Shown here piece by piece: positions 43,392 through 55,800 of a stretch of 64,000 bases of DNA. The DNA is from Dactylellina haptotyla (taxonomy: Eukaryota > Ascomycota > Orbiliomycetes > Orbiliales > Orbiliaceae). Numbering within the stretch: the stretch's first letter is position 1; the number at the start of each line of letters is the position of its first letter. The position numbers and the translations under genes are program-made. Location: positions 186,001 through 250,000 of the forward strand of contig CM062379.1 in the NCBI GenBank assembly GCA_031310005.1, given 5' to 3'. The notes under the pieces are model-generated. The model was given only the letters and a program-made list of their open reading frames with translations. It ran no database searches and was not told the origin of the DNA.

Positions 43392-46300
43392 CTACCAGTC
43401 AAAGTTCAGATCAGAAAGCTCGGGGAGTTTGTCCGTAGAATGCAATATGGGGATGGAATTGTCCGTAGGATTTGGAAAGGGTAAAAATTTTAATCTCGGT
43501 GTAGGAGGTCCCTCCCTATATGTTGGAATTTGTCCCTCTTTATAAAACTTCCACATCATTAAAAAATCCTCCTTGGAATGAATCTCAAAGTACTCGTTCG
43601 AGAAAATATCCTTCCATGCCTTATCGTCCTTAAGACTCTGTGAGAGCTCATCATCTGAGAGCTGTTGAGCCCAATATTCAAATAAACAATTGCGGTAATA
43701 GCGCCAGGCCGAGTCTCTCTCGGTTTTTGTCTCTTCGTATAAGGCGGTGTAGTCGGTTTCCCCTTTATAGTTTGAGGTTGGTGTAGAAAACTTCCTCTGC
43801 CCGTCACTGATTCCAAGCTTGATAAGAAATACCATTGCTGGTTCGAAACTAGCTACTCGCTTCTCTATTCTTATTGGCAATGCAAGGAATCTTACTAGCC
43901 TGGCACACTCATCCCAGATAAACGTTGTTGATGCTGGTTTAACTCCAAGGAGTAGACACAATCGTGCGCCGTTAAATAAAAGCTCTGGCGACGCACTATC
44001 GTTGACTGAGAAGAGACCACGAAAACAACGGCTAATCACAGCCCCAACGTCGATTTTGCAAAATGGCGCACCTCGGGTTCGAAGGTACTTGCACACGCCA
44101 AAGATGCGATCCCTGGCTTGAGGATACGTCGTCATGACTACTAAGAGTGACGTCAGCTGGAAGAGTGAGCTGCCTTCCCAGGTCGACATCGCGCTCAGAA
44201 AATCATTGATCATTGCTGTATGACCAGAGAATACAGATAGCAGAAATCGAGACATATAATACCCCTCTTTAAAGTCGGAAAAACCTTCCTGGGGCAAAAT
44301 TGGAGAATAGCCGATAGTATATGGATAGCATCCCTGCTGATAAAGATATTCAAGGATATCCACGTTTTCTGTCCAAGATGCAAGAAATGTTAATGATATT
44401 TGCACTAGGAAGCCTCGTTTATCGCCAGTTAGAAGAATGGAGTGACACTCCCTAATGGTTACATGGACTTCGTAAACCTTCTTTGTAAGGATCCTCGGCC
44501 AATGAGAGCCTAAGAATTTTACAATATCTAGGTTCTCTCCAAGAATAGCCGTCCTCATAGCTTCTGTTTTATTGAAGTGATCGTAGTTGGAAGAGAAAAC
44601 CGTTTTCATGTGAACGTTAATTCTGCTAACCATCTCGCTACTACCGTAGTATAGGATATAGTCCATCAGTGTATTTGGTTTGAAGATAAGGCGCGTACCG
44701 TCTACTACCACCTCGCCGATTCGATTTAAGCTGCTAAACCTCATTTGCCGATCTTCTCTATACCGAATATCTCTTTGTAATATAGTGTTGAGTATTTCTG
44801 AAGCAAAGTTGAGATCTCTCCGCACTAGCGCATCCTTGAGGAGCTGTGCCCTGAGTCCACCGTCAAAATACCTGAAAGCCCCCGATGATACTGAAATCTT
44901 CTCTGAGCGAGAGCGATCGGCCTTTTCTGTTTTTTGAAGGTCATTTAAATTGCTATGCGCGACTTTTGTGTGAGCATTTAGGGCTTTGATAGTGCCAAAT
45001 CCAATCCAATGAGATGGACAAGTTTCCACTTTACACCTAAAAACCTTTTCGTGGGATTGTAAATGTTTCGTAAAGTCTTCCAGATATATGAACCCTTCAA
45101 ATAAATGTGAACACGTTACAGTGCGGCATCTTAGAAGTGCTCCGTAAGTTGCCTGGAGAACATTTTTCATCTCCCCTCGCCCATTCATTGATAGTTTCCG
45201 TAGCACCGTGTTCAGTCGCAGAATAAATCGGCCAAGTAAGTCCTGAAGCTCTTGGGAGCGTAGCGTACTGCAGAATGTAGAGATAATATCTTCAGTTGAA
45301 TCCCTTATGTCGGAAAAAGATGTTGTACTAGCTGTTATATTCAAAGATCCTGATTCGACTATATTTCTATCGCCATCGACATCTAAATCAGTGGGATAAA
45401 TGCCGGAAAGATGTGCCTGGTCGATAAGGTCTTTCAGCAAACCTTCCAAGGCTGAGATCATGCCAGCCACTTCGAAATCCTTCAAAATAGCGAGCGATTC
45501 AAGGTGGCAGGAAAGATTTTTGCAGACATAAGTTAAGAAGGCAAACTCGCCGTCCACGACACACTTCTCATATGCTTCATCGTCCTCAAGGTAGAGTGTT
45601 CCGAGTTGCAAATATTCTAGACATAGCTTGCTAAGCGCAAATTGCACATTTGTTGATCGGATTTGTAGGACGGTATCAAGTTTGAGAAGGTAACTGGTTG
45701 TCAACACTTTCAGTACTTGCTCTGCCAGATTGGTTCCGGCTGGTCTCGCGGGGTTCCGGCTATGGTTGGATGATATATAACTCACTCTTTGAGAGATGAA
45801 TGAACCAAAGATACCGTGCTATCCGTGGCGACTTCGATAAGGGATCCGCATAAGGATGTTAACGATCGTCTCAACTTCCTTCCAGGCATAAATTTAGACA
45901 TATTCGGTTCTATCATAATGCCTTGTTCTAATTCCGCGGCTCTAAAGGAGTAGTCGCTCGCAAGTAAGAGTTTGAAAACCTTTATGGCGGCTTCGCGTAG
46001 CTTATCTGGGTGGTTTGCGATTCTCTTTAAGGCCCAGTCGTAACTAGTCCATACCGTAAACATCAATATTGGTCAACAAGTTTTTGGTGCAGATAGAACT
46101 AACGCTTGATTGATGTCTTTGGGTAACTCTGAAAGGAGGTTTTCGATATCATCGTAACACATTTGATTTCGAATATCCAAAAGCATAAGCTTCGCGTACA
46201 AAAACATGCCTATGTATTGTACAGTGCATTAATATATCGAATGTGAGCCATATAAACTTCAAATAGAGCTGGGTTGTGTCTCTCTCGATCTTAACTCATT

Positions 46301-48073
46301 GCCTACCTTTTGCTTGGGTAATTATAGCATCTAAATATAACTTTGCTTGGACCTCCTCAAAACCATATTCTACCAATGTTTCGATATTGTCCGGATGGTT
46401 TACATATACTCGCATGTCATGTGCACTGAGAGTGTCGGTGATTCTGATCTTAGCGGCTTTCAAAGCTTCCCATTTGGTCTTGATTACATCTTCTGCTCGA
46501 CAACTGAGGAATATGCGCAGGTTTGGGCACTTGGTTAACAGCTTTTCAACGAATTTGAGGAGTTCGCGAATCTCTCGGTCTTCGTTCAGCTCATCTAAAC
46601 CATCGATGAAGAGAAAGGTTGGACCGCTGAGTTGGAAAAGTTGTTCGGATATTTCTTGAACGGTTTGAAGCGATTGTAATTTTTGTGAGTACTGTGAGCC
46701 AAGAGTATCAAAAATTACTTCTGCCTCTTCAGGGTACTGTATTAATTGGCTGTACAACAGTGATTTCAAGACCGTTTCACAATTACTATTGCTAAAGTGG
46801 AACGTAATAGCCAAGTGTACGAGGTCGTAGTTGGTATTCGTCGTCCGCGCGTAATCTTGCAGATTGTTGTAGAGCATCGAGGAGAGCGTCGTTTTCCCTT
46901 TATCCAGTGAGTTATAAGAAGTCAAAAAAAAAAAAACAGATATTCCTCCCTTAGTAGATAAGGATGACTTAATGGGCCTTACCTGCTCCTGGGATCCCAT
47001 ATAAAGCTAGGAGGTTTGGACTGCTAGAACTCCAGTCAGTCCAAGCGGTGACAGTCGGATGGCTGCTGAGCCAACTCCCAGCATTTGGGAAATCCAGTAA
47101 TAGTTTCCGGGAGGCCTCGAGAAGCTTTGGTGAGATAGTCTGTGGTTTGAGGATCTGATTAAAAGTTTGCAAGGCCAATGTCCTCCGGTGCTTTGCGGCT
47201 TTGTTGAACTCGGCTTCAGCTTTCTGATGAAACGCAAATGCTTCATCAAACCCGTCTAAGGACTTTTTGAAACCGACAGCTGAAATGGCTTTATGAATAA
47301 TCTCTTCGTCGTTAGCGAGGTTGGATAATACCAGTCTTAATTTCCGATCGAATAATGGTAGGTTCATCTCAAGAGCTTGAACGAGAACTATCATTCAGTT
47401 AGTCCTCGTCGTAACGAGATCTCGAAAGCACAAAGGTAGTTTCAGAATAAACCCCACTATTTTTTTTGAAAGTTCGCATCGCCATCCACAGGAGATCCAA
47501 TATATCTTTGTATACGCGAACAAGTATCGGCCGAAATCTGACATCGATGACTGCTAGCTGTGAACAATGTTCGTACACCAGTAGTTTCTCTCCGACTGCA
47601 GCTAGTGCATCCATGAGTTTCTCCAATGCCCTGTGCGTTGTGGAGACAACCTAACGCGAACTGTTAGCGATTTCGACCTCGTAATTACCAACGTTTCTCA
47701 CAAAAGCCTGTTACCTGGAGTAGGAACTTGATTGGACCCTATGGATATAGTTTCTAGTTAGAATATAATTTCCAGCTAAATGTGAACCGATTGGATATTA
47801 AAACAAAAGTCTTCATACCCATACGAATGCCAGTATTTCGCTTGTTTGGGCAAAAACCTCGATGACTTTGGCGTATCCCGAAAGACCCTCTACAAAAGGC
47901 TGTAGGAGCCCTAACGCCTTGTATGACTTTGATTTTCGCAATTCTTCCTGTAACCTCGCGCTGATATATTCGACGTCGGCATATTTTGCTAGACTAAATT
48001 CCTTTTTTTGCTCGTCGTTGAGCCTCTGCTTGAAGTCTGTTAAAGCATCTTGGAGAAGTTGTGCCGATGCCAT
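43392..48073 (-). CDS. NLR2: helical N-domain, NACHT, C2H2 fingers, repeat-like C-terminus
   Basis: Eight exons: 48073-47819, 47738-47715, 47650-47458, 47387-46983, 46897-46307, 46209-46104, 46043-45786 and 45693-43392; 1377 aa. The order of parts matches NLR1 and NLR3: N-terminal helical domain ending VIEVFAQTSEILAFVW-GPIK; NACHT with P-loop GIPGAGKTT split by an intron; Walker B FLFIDGLDELNED; FLSCRAED; GMFLYAK; and SLVHSSLK at the end of the helical/winged part. Two C2H2-like fingers lie near 797-850 (CRTVTCSHLF, CKVETCPSHW with His pairs). The last ~500 residues are helical and ankyrin-like but degenerate. As a STAND ATPase it should switch between ADP-bound rest and ATP-bound oligomer. 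It is divergent from helicase H2 (746-bp spacer). NLR3 is its closest relative here, with an identical 591-bp NACHT exon length. Confidence 0.92.
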
Positions 48074-48819
48074 AGCGAAGTTGGGCTATCAATAAATTGG
48101 TACCCCTATCCGAGATGAAGAGAATCGCGTGTCTATATATCTCGGTGCTGTGAATACCCAGGAACCGCTCTGTCGGTCAATGACCTGGGACGCGCCTCTA
48201 AACTTCTGAATATCGGGATATTTAGACGGAGTTTCGAAGCCGGTGAAGGGGACTGGGGACAATATTAGTATTCAATCCCACTTTCTCATCTCTGGATCTA
48301 TTCAGCCTCGTACACAAAATTCGACAATGTTTGTGAGCTCTGTTGTCCTGCTGTGCCACCTCCTCTACCATGGCCGTTTGTGCGGTTAGCACAGGCTGAT
48401 CGATTTCAACAACGCAGATTACCTGTGCTATCTGCACGAAGACCCCAAGGCTGATCTCAAAAAGTCGCCCAAGGCTGGCATTTTTCCAATTGACTACCCC
48501 CGGATAGTTTCGAGATCCCAGGGGCTACAGGTATTGGTTTGGTGGGTATTCTGCTGGCGAGTGTTTGCCTTGCAGCTTGCTCGCGCAGAGCCTTGGTGAA
48601 GCCCGGGAGATGCACCGCCATAGCAAGGCCAACGGGCAGCGACGAATCCAGAAATAAGGCTAAGTGCGAGTTTAAAAGTTTGCTACCCCCTAAGGCCTTA
48701 AGCTTCCCTCGCGTCTTCCTGCAGTATTGAATCCGGAGAATATCAATCGTTTAGCCTCTCGCGTTGTTTGCACAAGCTTCTTCTACCCTCAGCAACCAAG
48801 TTAACTCTGTTAAAGTGAG
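48074..48819. promoter_or_regulatory. Divergent promoter region between NLR2 and helicase H2
   Basis: A 746-bp spacer between divergent start codons, parallel to the 888-bp spacer of the H1/NLR1 pair. No gene is seen in it. Confidence 0.5.
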
Positions 48820-51800
48820 ATGGAGCCAAAGGTAGCCGCAAAAAGGCAGCTGTTCGAATTCACGGCGCTACCTGAAGAAGGTGACTTTGACAGATTGAAA
48901 GTGTGAGTACATGCTTATACTATGCATACCTGCTAGCTTGACTCTACAGTTCACAATCCACATATAGTTGGATACTACCAATTCTTCAAACGGGAAAGAC
49001 GGGAACTCGCAGCGAGCTCAGATACTAACTGCTTGATTCATGGTTATGTCGGTAGGCCGAGATTAGGTCCATACTCTGCAAGCTCATCGGTTTCTGACTC
49101 CCGTTCACCTGCTTCTATTCTCTCTGATCCGTTAAACTCGCCCTCATATTATGATGCCTATGGCGACCCGAACATCTCAGCCGACTATGGGACACAACCA
49201 CCTTTTCTCCAAGACTCCTCATCCCCGGAGCCATACCAGAACTACAATATAACCAGTGCGCTTGCATCGTCGCCCGGGATAGACATCGTTTCTAGCTCAC
49301 CTGCATCACTACAGGATGTTCCCCTGGCCGAAGAAGCTTCTCACGATACTTGTATTGGTTCCGTAAGCTGCTTGCCCACTTCTCTCGCTTGGGATCAGAT
49401 TTGCTGCCTATATTTCTAATTCCTCAATCTTGATGTTGAATGAAGATTAGATTAAGCTAACAGGTACCATACTCATTCGCTAGGTTCAAGTGGGGATGAC
49501 AGCTGCTTCGCCGGACATCTCAAACACCGATAGATCCCGCGGAGTTTTCCTCTTCCAAATTGGAAAATTATTTCGCGTATTCAATAACAATACGGCGAAA
49601 GGCCAATACATAGGGGCTATGGAACAAGTAGCGGCATCTACCCTAGTTACAATAATGGAAGAGTATGATGCCGATATCGAAGGTTACATTTCTCCGCTCT
49701 CTAAGCTCGCACCAAATTCGGAGGGTTTGTGGATCAGCATCGACATTTATTGCAATAAGGACAACATCATTAAGATTGGTCGCAAGTTGGCTAGAGAAGG
49801 GCTTTATCTCGAGACGCCATGCCACAACAAGAAAAAGCTATCGTACTCCAACCCTCATATTCTCAAAATTTCAGACGAAATCAAATATCGGCTTCTCGAG
49901 GAGGGTATAACTGTAACTGCCTCTGATGAGCCGAAAAAAAGCAATGAAAAAGGAAAGATGAGTGTACAAGAGAGCCTTGAGCGCGAGAATGAACTATCAA
50001 AATTGTTTACAACTTCAACAGATGCTGAGGTTGATTCTATGGATGTGGATTTCGCAATCAGCAGTCGAATTACCACCCCCCTTAAAGAGTATGTAACAAA
50101 GTGCAACCCTCAGTTGATGATAAAAGTCTAACTAAAAGTGCAATGAAGACATCAAATATCTGGCGTGCGATGGATGTTGAAAAAGGAAGGCTGCTTTGAT
50201 GCTCGTGGGACCTCTCAGCCCTTGAAGGGCGGCATCTTAGCTGATGATATGGGTATGGGCAAGTCTTTAACAACATTAGCTCTAGTTGCAACCTCCTTAG
50301 ACTACCCAAATCAGAGATTCACTTCTACTGCAGCCACAACACTATTAATATGCCCAAAATCCGGTAGGACACCTTTTCTAGAAGGGTATGCAATAAACTA
50401 ACCTGTGTTACTCAACCAGTCGTTACCGCATGGGAAGATCAAGTTTCTCGGCATACTAGTCAGATCAGATATCTAGTCTATCATCCTAGCGATTGGAAGG
50501 ATAAATCCCCAGAATTCCAGAATTACGACCTAATTATTACTACTTTTGGAATTGTTGCTCACCAAAGAAGTACCAAGGCTTCAACGGCGGCCATCTCTCA
50601 ATTTCAATGGAGGAGGATTATCTTAGATGAAGGTTAGCAATACGTTTATTTGCTTCGATTGAGAGCTGCGATGTACTAATCTGACGGATCACTTCAGCCC
50701 ATGTTATCCGTGAGCGATCAACAAAACAGGCGAAGTCGGTTTTCGCATTACGTGCAGATTTTCGATGGTGCATTACTGGCACCCCAGTACAAAATAAGCT
50801 CGACGACTACGGCTCTTTGTTAGAGTTCATCCAGTATAAAAATTACGACGACCGCAAAAAATTCCAAGCTGCCATTATCAAACCTATGAAATCCAGAAAC
50901 CCACACGGCCTTCGTATTCTAACAGGACTGATATCCGATACAACGCTTCGAAGACTGAAGTTGAATTCTAGCTTGAATCTGCCCCCTCGGAAGGATTTGA
51001 TACAAAAGTTGTCGTTCAACGATGAAGAGGCAACTTTCCATAAGCTTCTCTATCAATTCACGAAGGATAAAGTAGAAAATGCTGTTCGAAGTGGTGCGAA
51101 AGGGTCGGGTGTTGGGTCTTATATCACACAATTGATTCTAAGATTGCGACAGGTCTGCAACCATGGTGCCGATTTGCTACCACCGTCGCTCCAGCAAGAA
51201 TTGAGACAACCAAGGGAGACAAAAGAATTTCAGTTCGCAGTATCGTCTACTTTCGATCGAATGATTTGTGAATTCTGCAAGGAAACGGAAAGCCAGGACG
51301 CAAAGGACCTTACAACCTTTGACAATTGCCAACACGTCATTTGTAAAGCTTGCGATTCGAACGACGGAGAATGCCCCTTGTGCGAGAGAGACCATTTTGA
51401 GGTTTCTAACTCGGCAGATATTAGACCATCTACAAAGGTGGAAGAGCTGATGAAAAATATCAACAACAGCCCGAGTACAAAGAAGTTTGTTCCCCATATG
51501 AGATTTTATTAACACAACCGAGAACCTAAGGCTAACTATAAAATTGAAGAGTTGTATTTAGCTGTTGGACGAAAATGCTTGACCTTGTGGAGCTTGCATT
51601 AGTCCGCAATGGAATCGGATATACCCGGCTAGAAGGATCGTTGAATATGCCCGAACGACGTCGTCGTATCTTTAACTTCAAGAATGACCCTGGATGTTCG
51701 GTATTTCTGGCTACCCTTGGCAGCGGAAGCGTTGGGTGAGTCGCGAATCAGTAGTTCTGTCGCTCCATTGGCATAGTGGAATCAGCATTCACTAACCCTA

Positions 51801-52211
51801 ACCCGGACTTCAGTCTCGATCTCACAGTAGCTTCAGAAGTTCATCTACTAGAACCACAATTCAATCCTATGCTGGAAGAGCAGGCATTAGCACGGGTGCA
51901 CCGGATCGGCCAAACCAACCCCGTCACCACTATTCGATATATCATGCAAAAATCTTACGAAGAAGTAAGCCATACAACATTTGTATCAGCTTATTTAAAA
52001 AGACGCGAAACTGATGTGCATATTTATATAGCAAATCCTGGATAAGCAGAATAAAAAGCTACAGCTCGCGGAATTGTGTGTTTCGGGCATAGTCAAAACC
52101 GATGGGCCACTCGCAAAGTATCTTGAGGTCTGAATTTTCAATTAACAATTCTTCTCAATGACCGTTCTAACTTAAAATTTGCAATAGTGCCTCGAAGCTG
52201 TCATAAATTAA
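48820..52211 (+). CDS. Helicase H2: Rad5/HLTF-like SNF2 ATPase with RING finger
   Basis: Ten exons: 48820-48902, 49056-49362, 49484-50088, 50149-50363, 50420-50632, 50698-51484, 51550-51735, 51814-51964, 52032-52127 and 52188-52211; 888 aa. The first intron has a GTGAGT donor and a perfect TACTAAC branch site. SNF2 motifs: [13 protein letters not shown] (motif I), LLICPKS, ILDEAH (split by an intron), CITGTP (III), [28 protein letters not shown] (V) and ARVHRIGQT (VI). A C3HC4-like RING ([17 protein letters not shown]) sits between the ATPase lobes near 664-700, as in Rad5/HLTF. The 186- and 151-bp exons, the DEAH intron and the intron after the CPKS/LPS motif are shared with H1. The last intron (GTCTGA donor) is uncertain; without it the protein ends at 52133. 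Expected activity: ATP-driven DNA translocation and E3 ubiquitin ligation. Confidence 0.88.
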
Positions 52212-52867
52212 CATTTAGCCCAGGGGCAGCAAATACCATTACATTTTCCACTTTTAGAAGCCGAAAGCTAGATGTTCAAATTGATCAACTAGACGATGTT
52301 ATCTGTTTCCATTTGTCAATAATATGTATAAAATGACATCCTATTTTAGAATTTTGTAGAAAATAAAAGTACAACCCCGGTTTCCCAGATGTTCGACGGT
52401 TATTTTTGATACTCCTTGGTAAATTCAAAATTGTGATGTCGGGTGGTCATAGGAGCTGTTGGCTACTGCGAGGAGATAACGAACGAGGCTCTGGAGCCGA
52501 TAGGCCAACAAAGGAGCACCTTATGGGCGCCCTGAAGTCTGCCTTCCATCAAACCTTGCATTGACATAGCTAAGAGGATTATTCCTGTAGCTGCACGCAG
52601 ATACTGCAAGGTTTAAAGGAAAGCTTCGACCTGGGCTGGGCGATACAATCTCGATCCTTCACCAAATTCGACCGTCTGGCCTGAACACACCCGCATCTTG
52701 TCTCGTACCCGCATCCCTCCTCCTTTCATACAAATATTTAAGCATGCTTAAATTTTAGGGCTGCTGGTGTCTACATTGCTCGATCGCGATGCCGACCGAG
52801 AACGTCAATAAATGGTCTCAACGCGAATGTCACCATAGTCTCTATCGAAAACCCGTGAATTCTCAAC
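52212..52867. promoter_or_regulatory. Upstream region of NLR3
   Basis: 656 bp between the end of H2 and the NLR3 start codon, same strand. No gene seen. Confidence 0.5.
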
Positions 52868-55800
52868 ATGTCAGCTGTTTCGGCATCGATATTGAGCTCC
52901 CAGCTGGGCCCTTTCGAGGAAGCGTTGCGGTCTTTCAGCGCCAAGCTACCCCATTCCCAGAGAACTCAGTTCACCTCAACCACAACCACACAACAAGATG
53001 TCGAAATACTCGCGGCTAAGTTGCAACATGGAGAAGAAGGCCGGAAGGGTTACAGAGCCATGGGCCTATTACAGCCGTTTATCGATGGTCTGGCGGAGTA
53101 TTCTAAAGTCATCGAAGTGTTTGCACAAACAAGCGAGATCCTAGCTTTTGTTTGGGTGAGTTGCGGGTCTCTACCTCACGACAACGAATTGCTATCGTAT
53201 TAGAAAAGATTATTGACGAAACTTATGTACAGGGTCCAATAAAATTCCTTATTCAGGTACAAGAGAAACTCTTTAATCACTGAGGCGATAGAAATACTGA
53301 TGGCATTGATATATACTGTTAGATTATCTCGAAATGGCACAGGACTATGGATAAGCTCATGGAGGCATTAGCGGCCGTGGGAGTCAAGCTACTTATTTAC
53401 GAAAAATGCAGCCCTATCGTTAGAGAGGACCTGCGCTTCAAGAAAATTCTAGTCCGAGTCTATACAGATATTCTGGATCTCTTGTGGACTGCCCTCCGAA
53501 TTTTTGGGAAAAATAGTACGTGAAATCCTTCAAGCCTGCATCCGCAGTGAGACAAGCAATAATACTAATACGAATTCCGGATATAGCCGTAAAACAGTTC
53601 TTGGAGATCCAATCTCCCGTCTTCGACAAAAAGCTCACAGGCGTTTTATCGAATCTAAGTAATGACGAAGATCTAATTCGAGATGCTGTATCTGTAACGA
53701 CGCTCAATCAGACCATCAAGTTTCACCAAAGCGCAGAAGAAGAGTTTCGCGCTGCTGCCAAGCAGCGACTGTATACAACACTGCAACTCTTCAGGCAAGA
53801 GCTGCAGCCTGCTCTGATTTCGTCTTCTCGGCTTGAGGGAGCGAAGAAGATATCTTCCAAATATCCCGGTGCTGGAAGCTGGCTTGCAAATCATCCAAAA
53901 TTCTTATCATGGCGAAATTTTCAATCCAATGAGAGAGTATTAATACTATACGGAATACCAGGTGCAGGTGTGTGAAAAGGATTATCATTTGACTACAGTA
54001 GCTACCAGTTATAAGTCTAACAACAGTAGGTAAAACAACATTATCGTCAATCATGGCCAATTTATTGCAAAACGATACGTCTACTGGTGCTTCCAACGTA
54101 GCACATCTCGCGCTTGACTTTCAAACCGGCCAGAATAACGATTGCAGTACAGCCCTTAGATCCTTGCTTTATGATCAGCTCGCCAGATTTCCCGATCATG
54201 CCGAAGCTATCCTAGAAGATTTAGGTGGTGAATACGTTCAAAGATTATGTGCAACTGAAAAAATTCAAGATCTTCTTGAAGGTATATTTCAGTGCTACAG
54301 CCCGATCTTCTTGTTTATAGACGGGCTAGATGAGTTGGCCAGCGATGGGGAAATCCGAAAATTTATGGTGATCATCGAGGACTTTATTCTTAAATGCCCT
54401 GAGCTAAGAATTTTCCTCAGCTGTAGACCCGAAGCCTTAATAAAATCAAGAGCCAAGGGTTGGAATACAGCGGAACTGGTGCTTTCGGTGCGCGATAGTC
54501 ACCGTGATATTGAATCCTACGTGCTACACGCGGAGAATAAGAATTTCCTAATAAACGAGTACGGATTGGATGACACGAATGCAACAGCATATCTTAAAGC
54601 GATAGTCGATAAGTCCGACGGTATGTATTGACGCCACCAGCAACAATTTTTTGATTTTAGACTAAATATCCGGATGTCACAGGAATGTTTCTCTATGCAA
54701 AATTGATAATTGGAATACTCCCTGATCTCCTTTTTGGAGTAATTGAGATTGAAGATCTGATTAACCAACTGCCAAATGGACTTGAACAAGCGTAAGTAAG
54801 GCCCTGAGATCTCGAGATCTCAGGAACCCAAATCAGGACAAACCAGCTCTGGTACTAACCTCGAAAACTCGTAAATAGTTACGAGAGATCTTTACAGCGT
54901 ATCTCAAACCTACCAAAAAATATTCGAAAGCAAGCGAAAAGGATTTTCAAGTTCGTTTTAGGCGGCAAAAGGTCTTTTCGAACCATCGAATTGGTGCAAG
55001 CTATAGAGATTCACTCGAATATGAAAAACCATGGAAAGCAAAGACAGGCATCCCTGGAGCTGATTTGTGGATCGCTGATCGAGACCGCAAGCGATGGAAT
55101 CATATCTCTTGTTCACTCTTCTCTCAAATCGTTAGTTATATCGACTACACCAGTAAATACGGCCTGCGAGCTGTCTACAATGATATAACTAATATTTCTC
55201 TAGGTACCTACTTGAATGCGATGACATTCTAGGGTTGCGAAAATTCTCTGTTCAGTTGACCTTAAGCAGAGTATGCCTCGAATATTTGAGCATAAAATCG
55301 CTCCAGGAACAGGATACTATATTATACCAAAACGTAATGCTCTCCGGGGAGTTCGTATTCTTATCATATGCCTGCAAGAACCTCTCACTTCATTTCAAAC
55401 AAGCAACACACGAATCGGGATTAAATTCTATCTCTAGAAAGAAATTGACGAAATTCCTAGTCGCACTTGAAAAATTCAGTGTGCCCTTGATTATTGCCTC
55501 ACAGCCTGAGGAGAAAACACTCTCCACAATCATATCAGAACTACGATCATGCCTTGAAACATATGAAGAACAGCAGAATCGTCTCCAATTACAATACGCG
55601 ATCACCCAGTTTCTAGTCGAGCTTCAAGGCACGAACTTTAAAAGCATCATCGCAAAACAACTGGCAGCCTTGATGGAACATTTCAATAGAAACTTAACTC
55701 AAGTATCTGGTAGCTGCGACCCAAAATCAATCCAAGCTCTCATTCGCCTTTATGGACCCCCGTTCAGATGTTTTGATAGCGCGTGTCATCATTTTTACTC

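Noticed and set aside
48903-49055. Shorter first intron of H2 ending at the CTACAG near 48949
   Set aside because: Either phase then meets a stop or breaks the frame; the longer intron with TACTAAC and a GTAG acceptor keeps frame.
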